Positions 1 through 8,164 of a stretch of DNA of 64,000 bases are shown here, in pieces (position 1 is the first letter of the stretch; each line of letters begins with the position of its first letter). The stretch spans positions 62,001-126,000 of the forward strand of contig NZ_JAIWJY010000010.1 in the NCBI RefSeq assembly GCF_028829235.1. Direction: 5' to 3'. This stretch comes from Tenacibaculum larymnensis. GTDB taxonomy: Bacteria; Bacteroidota; Bacteroidia; Flavobacteriales; Flavobacteriaceae. Under the pieces are notes generated by a model. The model ran no database searches and was not told the origin of the DNA. It was given only the letters and a program-made list of their open reading frames with translations. The translations under genes were made by a program, and so were the position numbers.

Positions 1-1
1 A

Positions 2-478
2 GCGTACGATAGCCCTGAAAAAATAAAGAACTTGGTGATTGTAAATAGTGGTCCAGATTTCAATAATATGGGAAAGATAGGAGAAGATCTATTGAATAAC
101 AGAACAGAGTTTTTAAAAACAAAAGGATTAGGCGCTTTAGCAAAAGAAATAGCATATAATATGTTTCCTGAAGATACTCAGGTTGATATGAGAAATCAAT
201 TTGAAGAACGATGTAAGGAGAATGATTATGATGCGTATTATAATTCATTTGTTACACTAATGAATTGGGGCTTGGGAGATAAATTAAAAGAAATTAAAAC
301 TAGAACACTAATTGTAGCTTCCGATATGGACTATACTCCTGTTTCGTTTAAAGAAGAATACGTTAAAAGAATGCCTAACGCAGAATTGAGTGTCATTAAA
401 AACTCAAGACACGGAACAGTTATAGATCAGCCAAAGGAATTTAATAAAATACTCGAAAATTTTTTAAACTATGAATAA
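2..478 (+). CDS. alpha/beta hydrolase, 5'-truncated by window edge
   Basis: The reading frame is open to the first codon of the window, so only the C-terminal part (about 158 residues) of an alpha/beta-fold hydrolase is present. A likely catalytic acid lies in SDMDYTP and a likely catalytic His in SRHGTVIDQP near the C-terminus, the usual order for this fold. The nucleophile elbow (GxSxG) must lie upstream of the window. A TTG at 32 is in frame, but codons before it continue the protein, so it is not taken as the start. The stop overlaps the start of the next gene by 8 nt, so the two are probably co-transcribed and translationally coupled. The substrate cannot be told from this fragment. Confidence 0.8.
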   Translation, partial: AYDSPEKIKNLVIVNSGPDFNNMGKIGEDLLNNRTEFLKTKGLGALAKEIAYNMFPEDTQVDMRNQFEERCKENDYDAYYNSFVTLMNWGLGDKLKEIKTRTLIVASDMDYTPVSFKEEYVKRMPNAELSVIKNSRHGTVIDQPKEFNKILENFLNYE

Positions 479-1241
479 AGTAGCATTAATAACGGGAAGT
501 ACTAGTGGTATCGGTTTAGGTATTGCAGAAGGTTTTGCCAAAGCAGGTTACAGTATTATGTTTCATGGCTTAGAGGCTAATGGGGCTAGCATAGCTAAAG
601 AAGTAGGAGGTAAGTATAATGTAGAAGTTTCTTTTTCAAATGCAAATTTACTCGTTGCAGATGAGGTTGAGAAATTAATTGAGCAAACAATAAAGAAGTT
701 CGGAATGTTGCATATACTTGTTAACAATGCAGGAATACAGTATGTTGCCCCAATAGAAGATTTTCCAAATAATAAGTACGAAAATATCATTGCTATTAAT
801 ATGAATGCTGCTTTCTATGCTTCTAAAAAAGCATGGGAATTTATGAAAAACCAGAATTTTGGTAGAATTATTAATGTCTCGTCTGTTCATGGTTTAAGAG
901 CATCCGAGTTTAAAACAGCGTATGTGGCTTCAAAACATGGTGTAATAGGTATGACTAAGGTATTAGCCTTAGAAGGAGCTGAATATAACATAACGTGTAA
1001 TGCAATTTGTCCAGGATATGTAAAAACGCCTTTAGTAGAAGGTCAAATAAAAGACCAAGCTAAAGCACATAATATGTCTGCCGAGGAAGTTGTAGAGAAA
1101 GTAATGCTAAAAAAACAAGCGGTAAAAGAATTTGTTTCGTTGGAAACAATTACAGATATGGCTTTGTTGTTAGCAAAAGACAGTTCTTCAACCATAACAG
1201 GAACCTCATTTGCCTTAGATGGGGGTTGGAGTGCTCAATAA
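471..1241 (+). CDS. SDR oxidoreductase, 3-hydroxybutyrate dehydrogenase-like
   Basis: A 256-residue classical short-chain dehydrogenase/reductase. The NAD(P) motif TGSTSGIG is at residues 8-15, NNAG at 85-88, and the catalytic Ser138, Tyr151 and Lys155 are all present. The segment KKQAVKEFVSLETI and the C-terminal end GTSFALDGGWSAQ resemble D-3-hydroxybutyrate dehydrogenases, which interconvert 3-hydroxybutyrate and acetoacetate in the cytoplasm. That substrate is inferred from family resemblance. The ATG overlaps the preceding hydrolase by 8 nt. A hydrolase plus this dehydrogenase would fit breakdown of a hydroxyacid ester or polymer. Another SDR substrate cannot be excluded. Confidence 0.82.
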   Translation: MNKVALITGSTSGIGLGIAEGFAKAGYSIMFHGLEANGASIAKEVGGKYNVEVSFSNANLLVADEVEKLIEQTIKKFGMLHILVNNAGIQYVAPIEDFPNNKYENIIAINMNAAFYASKKAWEFMKNQNFGRIINVSSVHGLRASEFKTAYVASKHGVIGMTKVLALEGAEYNITCNAICPGYVKTPLVEGQIKDQAKAHNMSAEEVVEKVMLKKQAVKEFVSLETITDMALLLAKDSSSTITGTSFALDGGWSAQ

Positions 1242-1351
1242 CATTAAAAACTATTGTTTCTTTAATTTTTGAATATGTAAGAACACAGCGGTCAAATTTA
1301 TTTTTTAAGTAGACAAGGCAGCTGCGTGAAGTTTAAGTTTAGTTAAAACAA

Positions 1352-1381
1352 AAAAGCCAATCTATAAATAGATTGGCTTTT
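1352..1381 (-). terminator. terminator after tRNA-Asn pair (bidirectional)
   Basis: Perfect 13-bp inverted repeat (1352-1364 with 1369-1381) around a TAAA loop, with A and T runs on either side. It lies just 3' of the tRNA genes on the - strand and also downstream of the SDR gene on the + strand, so it could serve both. Confidence 0.75.
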
Positions 1382-1390
1382 GCTTTTCAG

Positions 1391-1464
1391 CTCCCCCTCT
1401 TGGGCTCGAACCAAGGACCCTCTGATTAACAGTCAGATGCTCTAACCAACTGAGCTAAGGAGGA
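1391..1464 (-). tRNA. tRNA-Asn (anticodon GTT), copy 2
   Basis: A 74-nt cloverleaf on the reverse strand. The 7-bp acceptor TCCTCCT pairs with AGGGGGA (one T-G pair), followed by D arm GCTC/GAGC, an anticodon arm TCTGA-CTGTTAA-TCAGA with anticodon GTT, and a T arm with TTCGAGC. The discriminator base is G and CCA is not encoded. It is identical over its whole length to the copy at 1525-1598 and sits 60 nt downstream of it in the same transcription unit. Confidence 0.97.
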
Positions 1465-1524
1465 ATGTTCGTATAGAACAATATATATGTATTGTAGAAA
1501 TTATCGGCTTCTACGTTGCCTTTG

Positions 1525-1598
1525 CTCCCCCTCTTGGGCTCGAACCAAGGACCCTCTGATTAACAGTCAGATGCTCTAACCAACTGAGCTAAGGAGGA
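1525..1598 (-). tRNA. tRNA-Asn (anticodon GTT), copy 1
   Basis: First copy of the tandem tRNA-Asn pair: 74 nt, same sequence as the downstream copy, anticodon GTT, no encoded CCA. The spacer between the copies carries a small hairpin (GTTC-GTATA-GAAC, about 1467-1479) that may help processing. A consensus promoter lies about 30 nt upstream on the same strand. Confidence 0.97.
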
Positions 1599-1630
1599 AT
1601 TTAAAACATGCTTGTCTTAAAATGCGAGTG

Positions 1631-1660
1631 CAAATTTAAGTGCTTTTTTTATATCTGCAA
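1631..1660 (-). promoter_or_regulatory. promoter of tRNA-Asn pair
   Basis: On the - strand, TTG (1660-1658), a 19-nt spacer, then TAAATTTG (1638-1631). This matches the Bacteroidota consensus TTG-N17-23-TAnnTTTG. The predicted start is near 1627, about 29 nt before the first tRNA. Confidence 0.7.
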
Positions 1661-1820
1661 ATTATTTTTGATAAAAAGTACAAGTAAAATCTTTTATTTC
1701 TGAATTTCAGTAATTTATTTTTTAAAAATTATCCTTTTAACTGAAATTTAACAAAAAGCTAATACTCGTTAAAGAGTTTAAAATTAGACTAAAAAGGAAT
1801 GGTATTTTTCGTAAAAGTTG

Positions 1821-1828
1821 TACTTTTG
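1821..1828 (+). promoter_or_regulatory. putative -7 element of sucA
   Basis: TACTTTTG fits the Bacteroidota -7 consensus TAnnTTTG and lies 40 nt before the sucA ATG. No TTG is present at the right distance upstream, so the promoter may be weak or need an activator. Confidence 0.5.
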
Positions 1829-1868
1829 TCACCATTATTCTTATAGATAGAAAAGTATAACAAAATAT

Positions 1869-4595
1869 ATGGACAAGTTTTCGTTCTTAAACGCAGCACA
1901 TGCAGGTTTTATAGGTGATTTGTATGAACAATATCAAAAAAATCCTGATGCGATAGAACCAAGTTGGAGAAGTTTTTTTCAAGGATATGATTTGGCTAAC
2001 GAGAATTACTCATTAACAGATGAAGAAGTTTCGGTAGAAGTCCCTGAAGAAGTACGTAAAGAGTTTTTAGTAATCGATTTAATCAATGGTTACCGTACCC
2101 GTGGTCATTTGTTTACCAAAACAAACCCAGTACGAAATAGAAGAACATACACTCCAACATTAGATATTGAGAACTTTGGACTAAATCAATCAGATTTATC
2201 CACTGTTTTTAGTGCAGGAGAAATTTTAGGTATAGGGCCTAAAAGTTTAGCAGAAATTATAAATTATTTAAAATCTGTTTTCTGTGAAAGCATCGGAGTA
2301 GAGTACATGTATGTACGAAACCCTGAAGAGTTAAAATGGTGGAACGAGCGTTTGAATAAAAATGCAAACCACCCTAGTTATGATGTAGAGTCTAAGAAAT
2401 ACATTCTTACGAAGCTTAATCAAGCATCAACTTTCGAAAGCTTTTTACAAACTAAATATGTTGGGCAGAAACGATTCTCTGTAGAAGGAGGTGAAACGTT
2501 AATCCCAGGAGTAAGTGTAGCGTTAAGAGACGCAGCTGAAGAATACGGAGTAGAAGAGTGTGTGTTAGGAATGGCACACCGTGGACGCTTAAATACTTTG
2601 GTAAACATTTTCAAAAAGCCAATTCGCGATTTATTTAGTGAGTTTGAAGGGAAAGATTTTGAAGATCAAGAAATTGATGGAGATGTTAAATATCACTTAG
2701 GTTTAACTTTAAGCAAAGCATATCAAGGTGGACAAAAGATGAAGATGAATTTAGTTCCAAATCCATCTCACTTAGAAACAGTTGATGCAGTTGCAGAAGG
2801 AATTGTTAGGGCTAAAATAGATAAAGATTACGAAGGGAACGAAAATAAAGTACTTCCAATTTTAGTACATGGTGATGCGGCAGTAGCGGCTCAAGGAATA
2901 GTATATGAAGTTGTGCAAATGGCACAATTAAATGGTTACAAAACAGGAGGTACTATTCATATTGTGGTAAATAACCAAGTTGGTTTTACAACTAATTACT
3001 TAGACGCACGTTCAAGTACATATTGTACTGATGTAGCAAAAGTAACATTATCTCCAGTGCTACATGTAAATGCAGACGATGCAGAAGCAGTATGTCACGC
3101 AATGGAAATGGCAGTTGAATATCGTATGAAATTCAATAAAGATATTTTTATTGACTTATTAGGGTATCGAAAGTATGGTCATAACGAAGGTGATGAACCA
3201 CGTTTTACACAGCCAAAACTATATAAAGCAATTTCTAAGCACAAAAATGCAAGAGAAATTTATGCTAATAAATTAATTGAAGAAGGAAGTATAACAGCGG
3301 ACTACTTACAAAAGATTACAGATGAATTTAAGGCGCACTTAGAAGCTGAATTTACAGAGTCTAAAAAGAAAGAAACGTCTAAGATTCAAGAGTTCATGCC
3401 TGATGTATGGGAAGGGTTTGTACGCAAGCAATTGCAAGAAATGTTACAACCTGTAGATACAACTTATTCGGTAGAAGACTTAAAAGGAATTGCAAGAGTT
3501 ATTTCAAAAACACCAGAAGGACATAAATTTGTTCGTAAGGCAGAACGTATCTTAAAGGGACGTGAAAAAATGGTTTTTGAAGACAATTTGTTAGATTGGG
3601 GTACTGCTGAAAATTTAGCATATGGTACGTTATTAGAAGAAGGATATGATGTTCGTATTTCTGGAGAAGATGTAGAAAGAGGAACATTCTCTCACCGTCA
3701 TGCAATTATGCGTGATGAGGAAACCTTAGAACGTGTTAACTTATTAAACACAAACCCTAAGAATAAAGGAGAGATGACTATTTACAACTCTCATTTATCA
3801 GAATACGGAGTTTTAGGTTTCGACTATGGATATGCAATGGCAACTCCTAATACCTTAACAATTTGGGAAGCTCAGTTTGGTGATTTCGCTAATGGAGCAC
3901 AAATCATGTTCGACCAATATATTTCTTCGGCAGAAGACAAATGGAAGTTACAAAACGGATTGGTAATGTTATTACCTCACGGGTATGAAGGTCAGGGACC
4001 AGAGCACTCGTCAGGTAGGATAGAACGTTTCTTACAATCATCATCAACAGATAACTGGACAATAGCAAACTGTTCTACACCAGCGAATATGTATCACATT
4101 TTGCGTCGTCAGATGAAACGTGATTTTAGAAAACCATTAGTTGTTTTCACTCCAAAGAGTTTATTACGTTTACCAAAAGCTGTAAATTCTATTGAAGATT
4201 TAGCAAACGGAACTTTCCAAGAAGTAATTGATGATACTATCGATACCTCTAAAGCGAAGAAAATGGTGTTCTGTACAGGTAAATTCTATTACGATTTATT
4301 AGAAGAGCGTGAAAAGTTAGGTAGAGAAGATGTAGCTTTAATTCGTATAGAACAGTTATTCCCATTACACAACGATAAGATTAAGGAGGTAATGGATAAG
4401 TATCCAAATGTAGAACGTTACGTTTGGGCACAAGAAGAACCTAAAAATATGGGAGCTTGGAGTTATATGTTAGAGCGTTTTGAATTAGCAAGATTAGAAT
4501 GTGCTTCGGAAGAGTATCGTTCAGCACCTGCAGCAGGTTCAAGTGCACGTTTTAAAAGACGTCATCAAGCTATTATAGATAAGGTTTTTGATTAA
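1869..4595 (+). CDS. sucA: 2-oxoglutarate dehydrogenase E1 component
   Basis: A 908-residue, full-length thiamine-diphosphate-dependent E1 subunit. It decarboxylates 2-oxoglutarate and passes the succinyl group to the lipoyl arm of SucB, in the cytoplasmic TCA cycle. The N-terminus (FLNAAHAGFIGDLYEQYQ) is the E2-binding segment seen in OGDH E1 proteins. The ThDP/Mg2+ motif begins with GDA at 335-337 and ends with NN at 368-369. A transketolase-like pyrimidine domain follows at about 580-780. The ATG at 1869 is preceded by a TACTTTTG promoter element. sucB follows on the same strand after 118 nt that contain a structured element. No E3 (lpd) gene is nearby, so E3 must be elsewhere in the genome. 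Confidence 0.97.
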   Translation: MDKFSFLNAAHAGFIGDLYEQYQKNPDAIEPSWRSFFQGYDLANENYSLTDEEVSVEVPEEVRKEFLVIDLINGYRTRGHLFTKTNPVRNRRTYTPTLDIENFGLNQSDLSTVFSAGEILGIGPKSLAEIINYLKSVFCESIGVEYMYVRNPEELKWWNERLNKNANHPSYDVESKKYILTKLNQASTFESFLQTKYVGQKRFSVEGGETLIPGVSVALRDAAEEYGVEECVLGMAHRGRLNTLVNIFKKPIRDLFSEFEGKDFEDQEIDGDVKYHLGLTLSKAYQGGQKMKMNLVPNPSHLETVDAVAEGIVRAKIDKDYEGNENKVLPILVHGDAAVAAQGIVYEVVQMAQLNGYKTGGTIHIVVNNQVGFTTNYLDARSSTYCTDVAKVTLSPVLHVNADDAEAVCHAMEMAVEYRMKFNKDIFIDLLGYRKYGHNEGDEPRFTQPKLYKAISKHKNAREIYANKLIEEGSITADYLQKITDEFKAHLEAEFTESKKKETSKIQEFMPDVWEGFVRKQLQEMLQPVDTTYSVEDLKGIARVISKTPEGHKFVRKAERILKGREKMVFEDNLLDWGTAENLAYGTLLEEGYDVRISGEDVERGTFSHRHAIMRDEETLERVNLLNTNPKNKGEMTIYNSHLSEYGVLGFDYGYAMATPNTLTIWEAQFGDFANGAQIMFDQYISSAEDKWKLQNGLVMLLPHGYEGQGPEHSSGRIERFLQSSSTDNWTIANCSTPANMYHILRRQMKRDFRKPLVVFTPKSLLRLPKAVNSIEDLANGTFQEVIDDTIDTSKAKKMVFCTGKFYYDLLEEREKLGREDVALIRIEQLFPLHNDKIKEVMDKYPNVERYVWAQEEPKNMGAWSYMLERFELARLECASEEYRSAPAAGSSARFKRRHQAIIDKVFD

Positions 4596-4603
4596 AAATT
4601 AAA

Positions 4604-4668
4604 ATGCGTAAGGGATTGTAGCAAGCTGCCATGTAGCGCGAAAAGCCCGACCCGAAAGGGAAACGCCC
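4604..4668 (+). repeat. structured intergenic element between sucA and sucB
   Basis: This GC-richer island sits in an AT-rich spacer. Outer GCGT (4606-4609) can pair with ACGC (4663-4666). Inside is a CCC-GAAA-GGG hairpin (4651-4660) with a GNRA tetraloop, preceded by GCGAAAAGCCCGAC. I recognise the AAAGCCCGACCC...GGGAAACGCCC core as resembling a recurrent, unannotated intergenic element of flavobacterial genomes. Only one copy is in this window, so repetition is not shown here. Confidence 0.5.
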
Positions 4669-4713
4669 AAATAAAAGAAATAAAATAATTCAGATATATA
4701 AAATTTAGAACTG

Positions 4714-5922
4714 ATGGTTTTAGAAATGAAAGTTCCTTCTCCGGGGGAATCAATTACAGAAGTAGAAATTGCAACTTGGTTAGTTGAAGATGGTGATTAC
4801 GTTGAGAAAGATCAACCAATTGCTGAAGTAGATTCTGACAAAGCAACGTTAGAATTGCCTGCGGAAGAAAGCGGAATAATCACTTTAAAAGCTGAAGAAG
4901 GTGATGCAGTAGCAGTAGGTGCAGTAGTTTGTCATATTGATATGGATGCTGCAAAACCAGAAGGAACTGGAGCACCAAAAGCTGAGACGCCAAAAGCTGA
5001 AGAGAAAAAAGAAGCACCTAAAGCTGAACCAGCTAAAGAAACATATGCAACAGGTACAGCATCTCCAGCAGCTAAAAAAGTATTAGCTGAAAAAGGAATT
5101 AGTGCATCTGATGTTAAAGGAACAGGTAAAGACGGTCGTGTAACTAAAGAAGACGCTGTAAATGCAGTACCTTCAATGGGAACTCCAGGAATGGGGTCTC
5201 GTGGTACAGAGCGTAAAAAATTATCAATGTTACGTCGTAAGGTTGCTGAGCGTTTAGTTTCTGTAAAGAATGAAACAGCAATGTTAACTACGTTTAACGA
5301 AGTAAACATGCAGCCAATTTTCGATTTACGTAACGAGTATAAAGAAGAATTTAAAGCAAAACACGGAGTAGGTTTAGGTTTTATGTCTTTCTTTACAAAA
5401 GCAGTTGTACGTGCATTACAAATGTATCCAGCTGTTAACTCTATGATCGATGGTAAAGAAATGGTATCGTTTGATTTCCAAGATATTTCTATTGCAGTAT
5501 CAGGTCCTAAAGGATTAATGGTTCCTGTTATTAGAAATGCTGAAAACTTAACATTTAGAGGAGTTGAAAGTGAAGTAAAACGTTTGGCATTACGTGCACG
5601 TGATGGTCAAATTACTGTTGATGAAATGACAGGTGGTACGTTTACTATCACTAATGGTGGTGTATTTGGTTCTATGTTATCTACACCAATTATCAACCCT
5701 CCACAAAGTGGAATTTTAGGAATGCATAATATTGTAAATCGTCCAATGGCGGTGAATGGAGAAGTAGTGATTCAGCCAATTATGTATGTAGCATTATCTT
5801 ACGACCATAGAATTATCGATGGTAAAGAATCTGTTGGTTTCTTAGTAGCTGTAAAAGAAGCATTAGAAAACCCAGTAGAATTATTAATGGATAACAATCC
5901 TAAGAAAGCTTTAGAAATGTAA
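4714..5922 (+). CDS. sucB: dihydrolipoyllysine succinyltransferase (OGDH E2)
   Basis: A 402-residue E2 subunit with one lipoyl domain (about 1-78, lipoylated Lys43 in [10 protein letters not shown]), an Ala/Lys/Glu-rich flexible linker, a peripheral-subunit-binding domain (about 112-150, with [13 protein letters not shown]) and a C-terminal catalytic acyltransferase domain. The active-site His365 and Asp369 are in SYDHRIIDG. It transfers the succinyl group from the SucA reaction to CoA. It is encoded just downstream of sucA with the usual gene order. The ATG at 4714 gives a standard lipoyl N-terminus ([13 protein letters not shown]). A rho-independent terminator follows. Confidence 0.96.
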   Translation: MVLEMKVPSPGESITEVEIATWLVEDGDYVEKDQPIAEVDSDKATLELPAEESGIITLKAEEGDAVAVGAVVCHIDMDAAKPEGTGAPKAETPKAEEKKEAPKAEPAKETYATGTASPAAKKVLAEKGISASDVKGTGKDGRVTKEDAVNAVPSMGTPGMGSRGTERKKLSMLRRKVAERLVSVKNETAMLTTFNEVNMQPIFDLRNEYKEEFKAKHGVGLGFMSFFTKAVVRALQMYPAVNSMIDGKEMVSFDFQDISIAVSGPKGLMVPVIRNAENLTFRGVESEVKRLALRARDGQITVDEMTGGTFTITNGGVFGSMLSTPIINPPQSGILGMHNIVNRPMAVNGEVVIQPIMYVALSYDHRIIDGKESVGFLVAVKEALENPVELLMDNNPKKALEM

Positions 5923-5947
5923 ACCAAAATTTGGTTTTATAGATATG

Positions 5948-5978
5948 AAATCCTGTACTAAAGTGCAGGATTTTTTTT
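5948..5978 (+). terminator. terminator of sucAB
   Basis: Hairpin ATCCTGTAC / GTGCAGGAT with a TAAA loop, followed by an 8-T run, 25 nt after the sucB stop. Confidence 0.85.
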
Positions 5979-6022
5979 GTTTAAATTTTTAGTAACTTTA
6001 ATAGCTATAAAATCAACTGATT

Positions 6023-6469
6023 ATGAAAGTTACTGAAGAAGGGTTTACTGTTTACCATAACTTTCCTATAAAAGAGTTATCTAATAAGGTTTTTAAAGCA
6101 ATTACTAACCCAGGTGATTTGGTTCATTGGTGGCCATTAAAATGTAGTGGAGTACCTGAGTTAGGAGCAGAATATAATTTTTTCTTTGGAGAACCATATA
6201 ATTGGTACGGAGAAGTAGTTAAGTATAAAAAAAATGAATCTTTTTATATAAAAATGACAAAGTCGGATGAAGACTGGAATCCAACAACTTTCGGTTTTGA
6301 CTTGTTTGAAAAAGATGAAGGAGTAACTTGGGTGCATTTTTTTCATAAAGGTTGGGTAGAACAAAACAATCATTTTAAGCATTCCTCTTATTGTTGGGCA
6401 TTGTTATTAAATGGACTTAAAAATTATGTGGAAAAAGGAATTATTATACCTTTTGAAGAGAGAAATTAA
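6023..6469 (+). CDS. SRPBCC (START-like) domain protein
   Basis: A 148-residue soluble protein. The fold resembles the SRPBCC/AHSA1-like superfamily: an N-terminal strand and helix (HNFPIKELSNKVFKAITNPGDLVHWWP), then a run of Trp/Phe-rich strands, and a long C-terminal helix (YCWALLLNGLKNYVEKG). This superfamily binds hydrophobic ligands in a deep pocket or stimulates chaperones. No specific ligand can be named. It sits 12 nt before a VOC-family gene, so the two are probably co-transcribed, and such pairs are frequent in Bacteroidota. No signal peptide is present, so it is cytoplasmic. Confidence 0.75.
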   Translation: MKVTEEGFTVYHNFPIKELSNKVFKAITNPGDLVHWWPLKCSGVPELGAEYNFFFGEPYNWYGEVVKYKKNESFYIKMTKSDEDWNPTTFGFDLFEKDEGVTWVHFFHKGWVEQNNHFKHSSYCWALLLNGLKNYVEKGIIIPFEERN

Positions 6470-6481
6470 AAATATAAGATT

Positions 6482-6853
6482 ATGAAATTAGGGGCTTTTT
6501 CAATCAGTCTATCAGTTAAAGACATAGATAAATCCAAAGATTTTTATGAAATGCTTGGGTTTACTGTTTTTGCAGGTGAGTTAGAGAAGAATTATTTGAT
6601 TATGAAAAACGGAAACTCATTAATTGGGTTGTTTCAAGGAATGTTTGAAAACAATATTCTCACTTTCAATCCGGGTTGGGATGAAAATGCAAACACGTTA
6701 GATGATTTTGATGATGTAAGAGACATTCAAAAGCATTTAAGAGAAAACCATATCAAGTTAAAAAGAGAAGTAGATAAAGATACTAAAGGGCCTGCAAGTA
6801 TCGTTTTCTTTGATCCTGATGGAAATACAATTTTAATAGACCAACATGTGTAA
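6482..6853 (+). CDS. VOC family (glyoxalase/bleomycin-resistance fold) protein
   Basis: A 123-residue protein with two beta-alpha-beta-beta-beta modules of the vicinal-oxygen-chelate fold: SISLSVKDIDKSKDFYEMLG at about 7-26 and KGPASIVFFDPDGNTILIDQ near the C-terminus. Members include glyoxalases, dioxygenases and antibiotic-binding proteins. Here the metal-ligand pattern is not clear enough to assign a reaction. It is the second gene of a two-gene unit with the SRPBCC gene. The stop codon runs into a strong bidirectional terminator. Confidence 0.8.
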   Translation: MKLGAFSISLSVKDIDKSKDFYEMLGFTVFAGELEKNYLIMKNGNSLIGLFQGMFENNILTFNPGWDENANTLDDFDDVRDIQKHLRENHIKLKREVDKDTKGPASIVFFDPDGNTILIDQHV

Positions 6854-6889
6854 AAAGCAACGAAAACAATTATTGTTTTCATTGCTTTT
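6853..6889. terminator. bidirectional terminator between convergent genes
   Basis: A long near-perfect hairpin, AAAAGCAA/TTGCTTTT plus GAAAACAAT/ATTGTTTTC, with a one-base loop and one mismatch. It is placed between the VOC gene (+) and the DUF547 gene (-) and has A/T tails for both directions. Confidence 0.85.
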
Positions 6890-6910
6890 AATATGTGTAA
6901 TAAGGGGAAA

Positions 6911-7633
6911 TTATTCTTTACTATTTAAGTTCCAATCGTATTCTAAATACACAACTTCAGCATTATCATTAGCTTTAATATCGGAATATTTATTAATATA
7001 ATCAACTAAGGTATTACGAGAAGTAAAATCTTCTTGGTACCATTGAAATATTTTTGATACTTCAACCTTGGTTAAGGTTATTTTATTTTTTGTAGAGTCA
7101 TTTATAAAAGCTTTCATTAGGTTTTTTAACTCATTTTCTACATTGTTTTTGGTAAAAGCAAAGTTTACAAACCTAGGACCAGATTTAGAAGCGGCGTTCA
7201 ACGCAACATGAATTCTAGGGTCGTCATACCATCTTCTAAGTATCTTATGTTCAATGTAGTCAAGTGAGTACAATTTTTTACCAACTGATGCAAATGGAAT
7301 TTTCCATGCATTTCTTCCTTTACGCTTTATGTCAGTGATTTTCTTTAAAGGATAACTATCTAAAATTAATTTAATAGTATATGCATTGTAGGCGTTTATC
7401 CAGAAAGCTTTAGCTTCATTTGAAGACCATTTGTCACTAGGTATAGTATTTTCTAAGTGCTTGATATAGATATCCAATAGAGCACGGTTTTTTCTCAGTC
7501 CTTTGTAATCTACATCTCCTTCAGAGCTAACGTAGGTTTTTAAAAGAGCATCATATACATCAGTCTGTGCATGTGATTGGATGCTTACGAAAAGTAGTAA
7601 ACATGTTAAAGTGAGGGTAATTGTTTTTCGCAT
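6911..7633 (-). CDS. DUF547 domain-containing exported protein
   Basis: A 240-residue protein with an N-terminal signal peptide (about 1-22, LTLTCLLLFVSIQSHAQ, with a likely cut after AHA). The rest matches DUF547: SNEAKAFWINAYNAYTIKLI, then LYSLDYIEHKILRRWYDDPRIHVALNAAS. The conserved Trp, Asn, His and Arg residues typical of the family are visible. The biochemical function of DUF547 is unknown, with a papain-like fold suggested in the literature. It is probably periplasmic. The gene is flanked by terminators on both sides, so it is likely its own transcription unit. Confidence 0.85.
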   Translation of the reverse strand: MRKTITLTLTCLLLFVSIQSHAQTDVYDALLKTYVSSEGDVDYKGLRKNRALLDIYIKHLENTIPSDKWSSNEAKAFWINAYNAYTIKLILDSYPLKKITDIKRKGRNAWKIPFASVGKKLYSLDYIEHKILRRWYDDPRIHVALNAASKSGPRFVNFAFTKNNVENELKNLMKAFINDSTKNKITLTKVEVSKIFQWYQEDFTSRNTLVDYINKYSDIKANDNAEVVYLEYDWNLNSKE

Positions 7634-7718
7634 TTTTTAAATTTTAAGTAAATAAATTAGTTTACGGTACTTTTGACGTAGACTGATTTAATTCATTACA
7701 TAAAATTTTATAGAAGTA

Positions 7719-7746
7719 AAAAACCACCTGAAAAAGGTGGTTTTTG
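7719..7746 (-). terminator. terminator downstream of the 67-aa membrane protein gene
   Basis: AAAAACCACC / GGTGGTTTTT hairpin with a TGAAAAA loop. It separates the small membrane protein gene from the DUF547 gene on the - strand. Confidence 0.8.
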
Positions 7747-7765
7747 ATTTAAGAAAATAGAAATT

Positions 7766-7969
7766 TTATTTTTTTCCTATAATTGAACTTAAAGCAATAA
7801 TAATAATACCAACAGCAATAGTAATATATGAGTTGGTGTTGTCTTGTGCTTCTATTAGATCTACATCACCGATAGAAATTTGAGTTTCAGGTTTAAAAAG
7901 AGTGTATACTCCGTATGCTAAAATTACTATTCCAGAAATAAAAGCAATTGTTTTAAGTGAGTTGTTCAT
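7766..7969 (-). CDS. small two-helix membrane protein, unknown
   Basis: A 67-residue protein with two predicted membrane helices (about 6-25 and 48-64), separated by a short polar segment (KPETQISIGDVDLIEAQDNTN). I do not recognise the family with certainty. Similar small 'helix - loop - helix - KK' proteins resembling DUF3185-type proteins occur in many bacteria. It stands alone between a terminator and a divergently transcribed esterase gene. The function is unknown. Confidence 0.6.
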   Translation of the reverse strand: MNNSLKTIAFISGIVILAYGVYTLFKPETQISIGDVDLIEAQDNTNSYITIAVGIIIIALSSIIGKK

Positions 7970-8101
7970 AATAGAATTGTTTCTTTTAAAGATAAGAAAA
8001 ACAAATTATACAGCTAAATGAATGATTTTAGTTAGTATTATTTGTCATAAAATAGTCCTTTTGTCACAAATAAGGAACATTTCATACCATAGGGGCTTTC
8101 A

Positions 8102-8135
8102 TTGTATGTGAGAGGATATGGGTCAGATATTTTTG
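8102..8135 (+). promoter_or_regulatory. putative promoter of esterase/outer-membrane pair
   Basis: TTG (8102-8104), a 23-nt spacer, then TATTTTTG (8128-8135), in accord with the Bacteroidota consensus. The predicted start is about 25 nt before the ATG at 8165. Confidence 0.5.
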
Positions 8136-8164
8136 ATGTGGATTAATAAATAAAAATATCAAAA

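Noticed and set aside
1352-1660. Genomic island attached to the tandem tRNA-Asn genes
   Set aside because: There is no integrase, no att-like direct repeat of the tRNA 3' end beyond the second full copy, and the flanking genes are ordinary core metabolism.
4932-5309. Long reverse-strand frame inside sucB
   Set aside because: It is the mirror of the Ala/Lys/Glu-rich linker and catalytic part of sucB. It has no domain, promoter or independent support.
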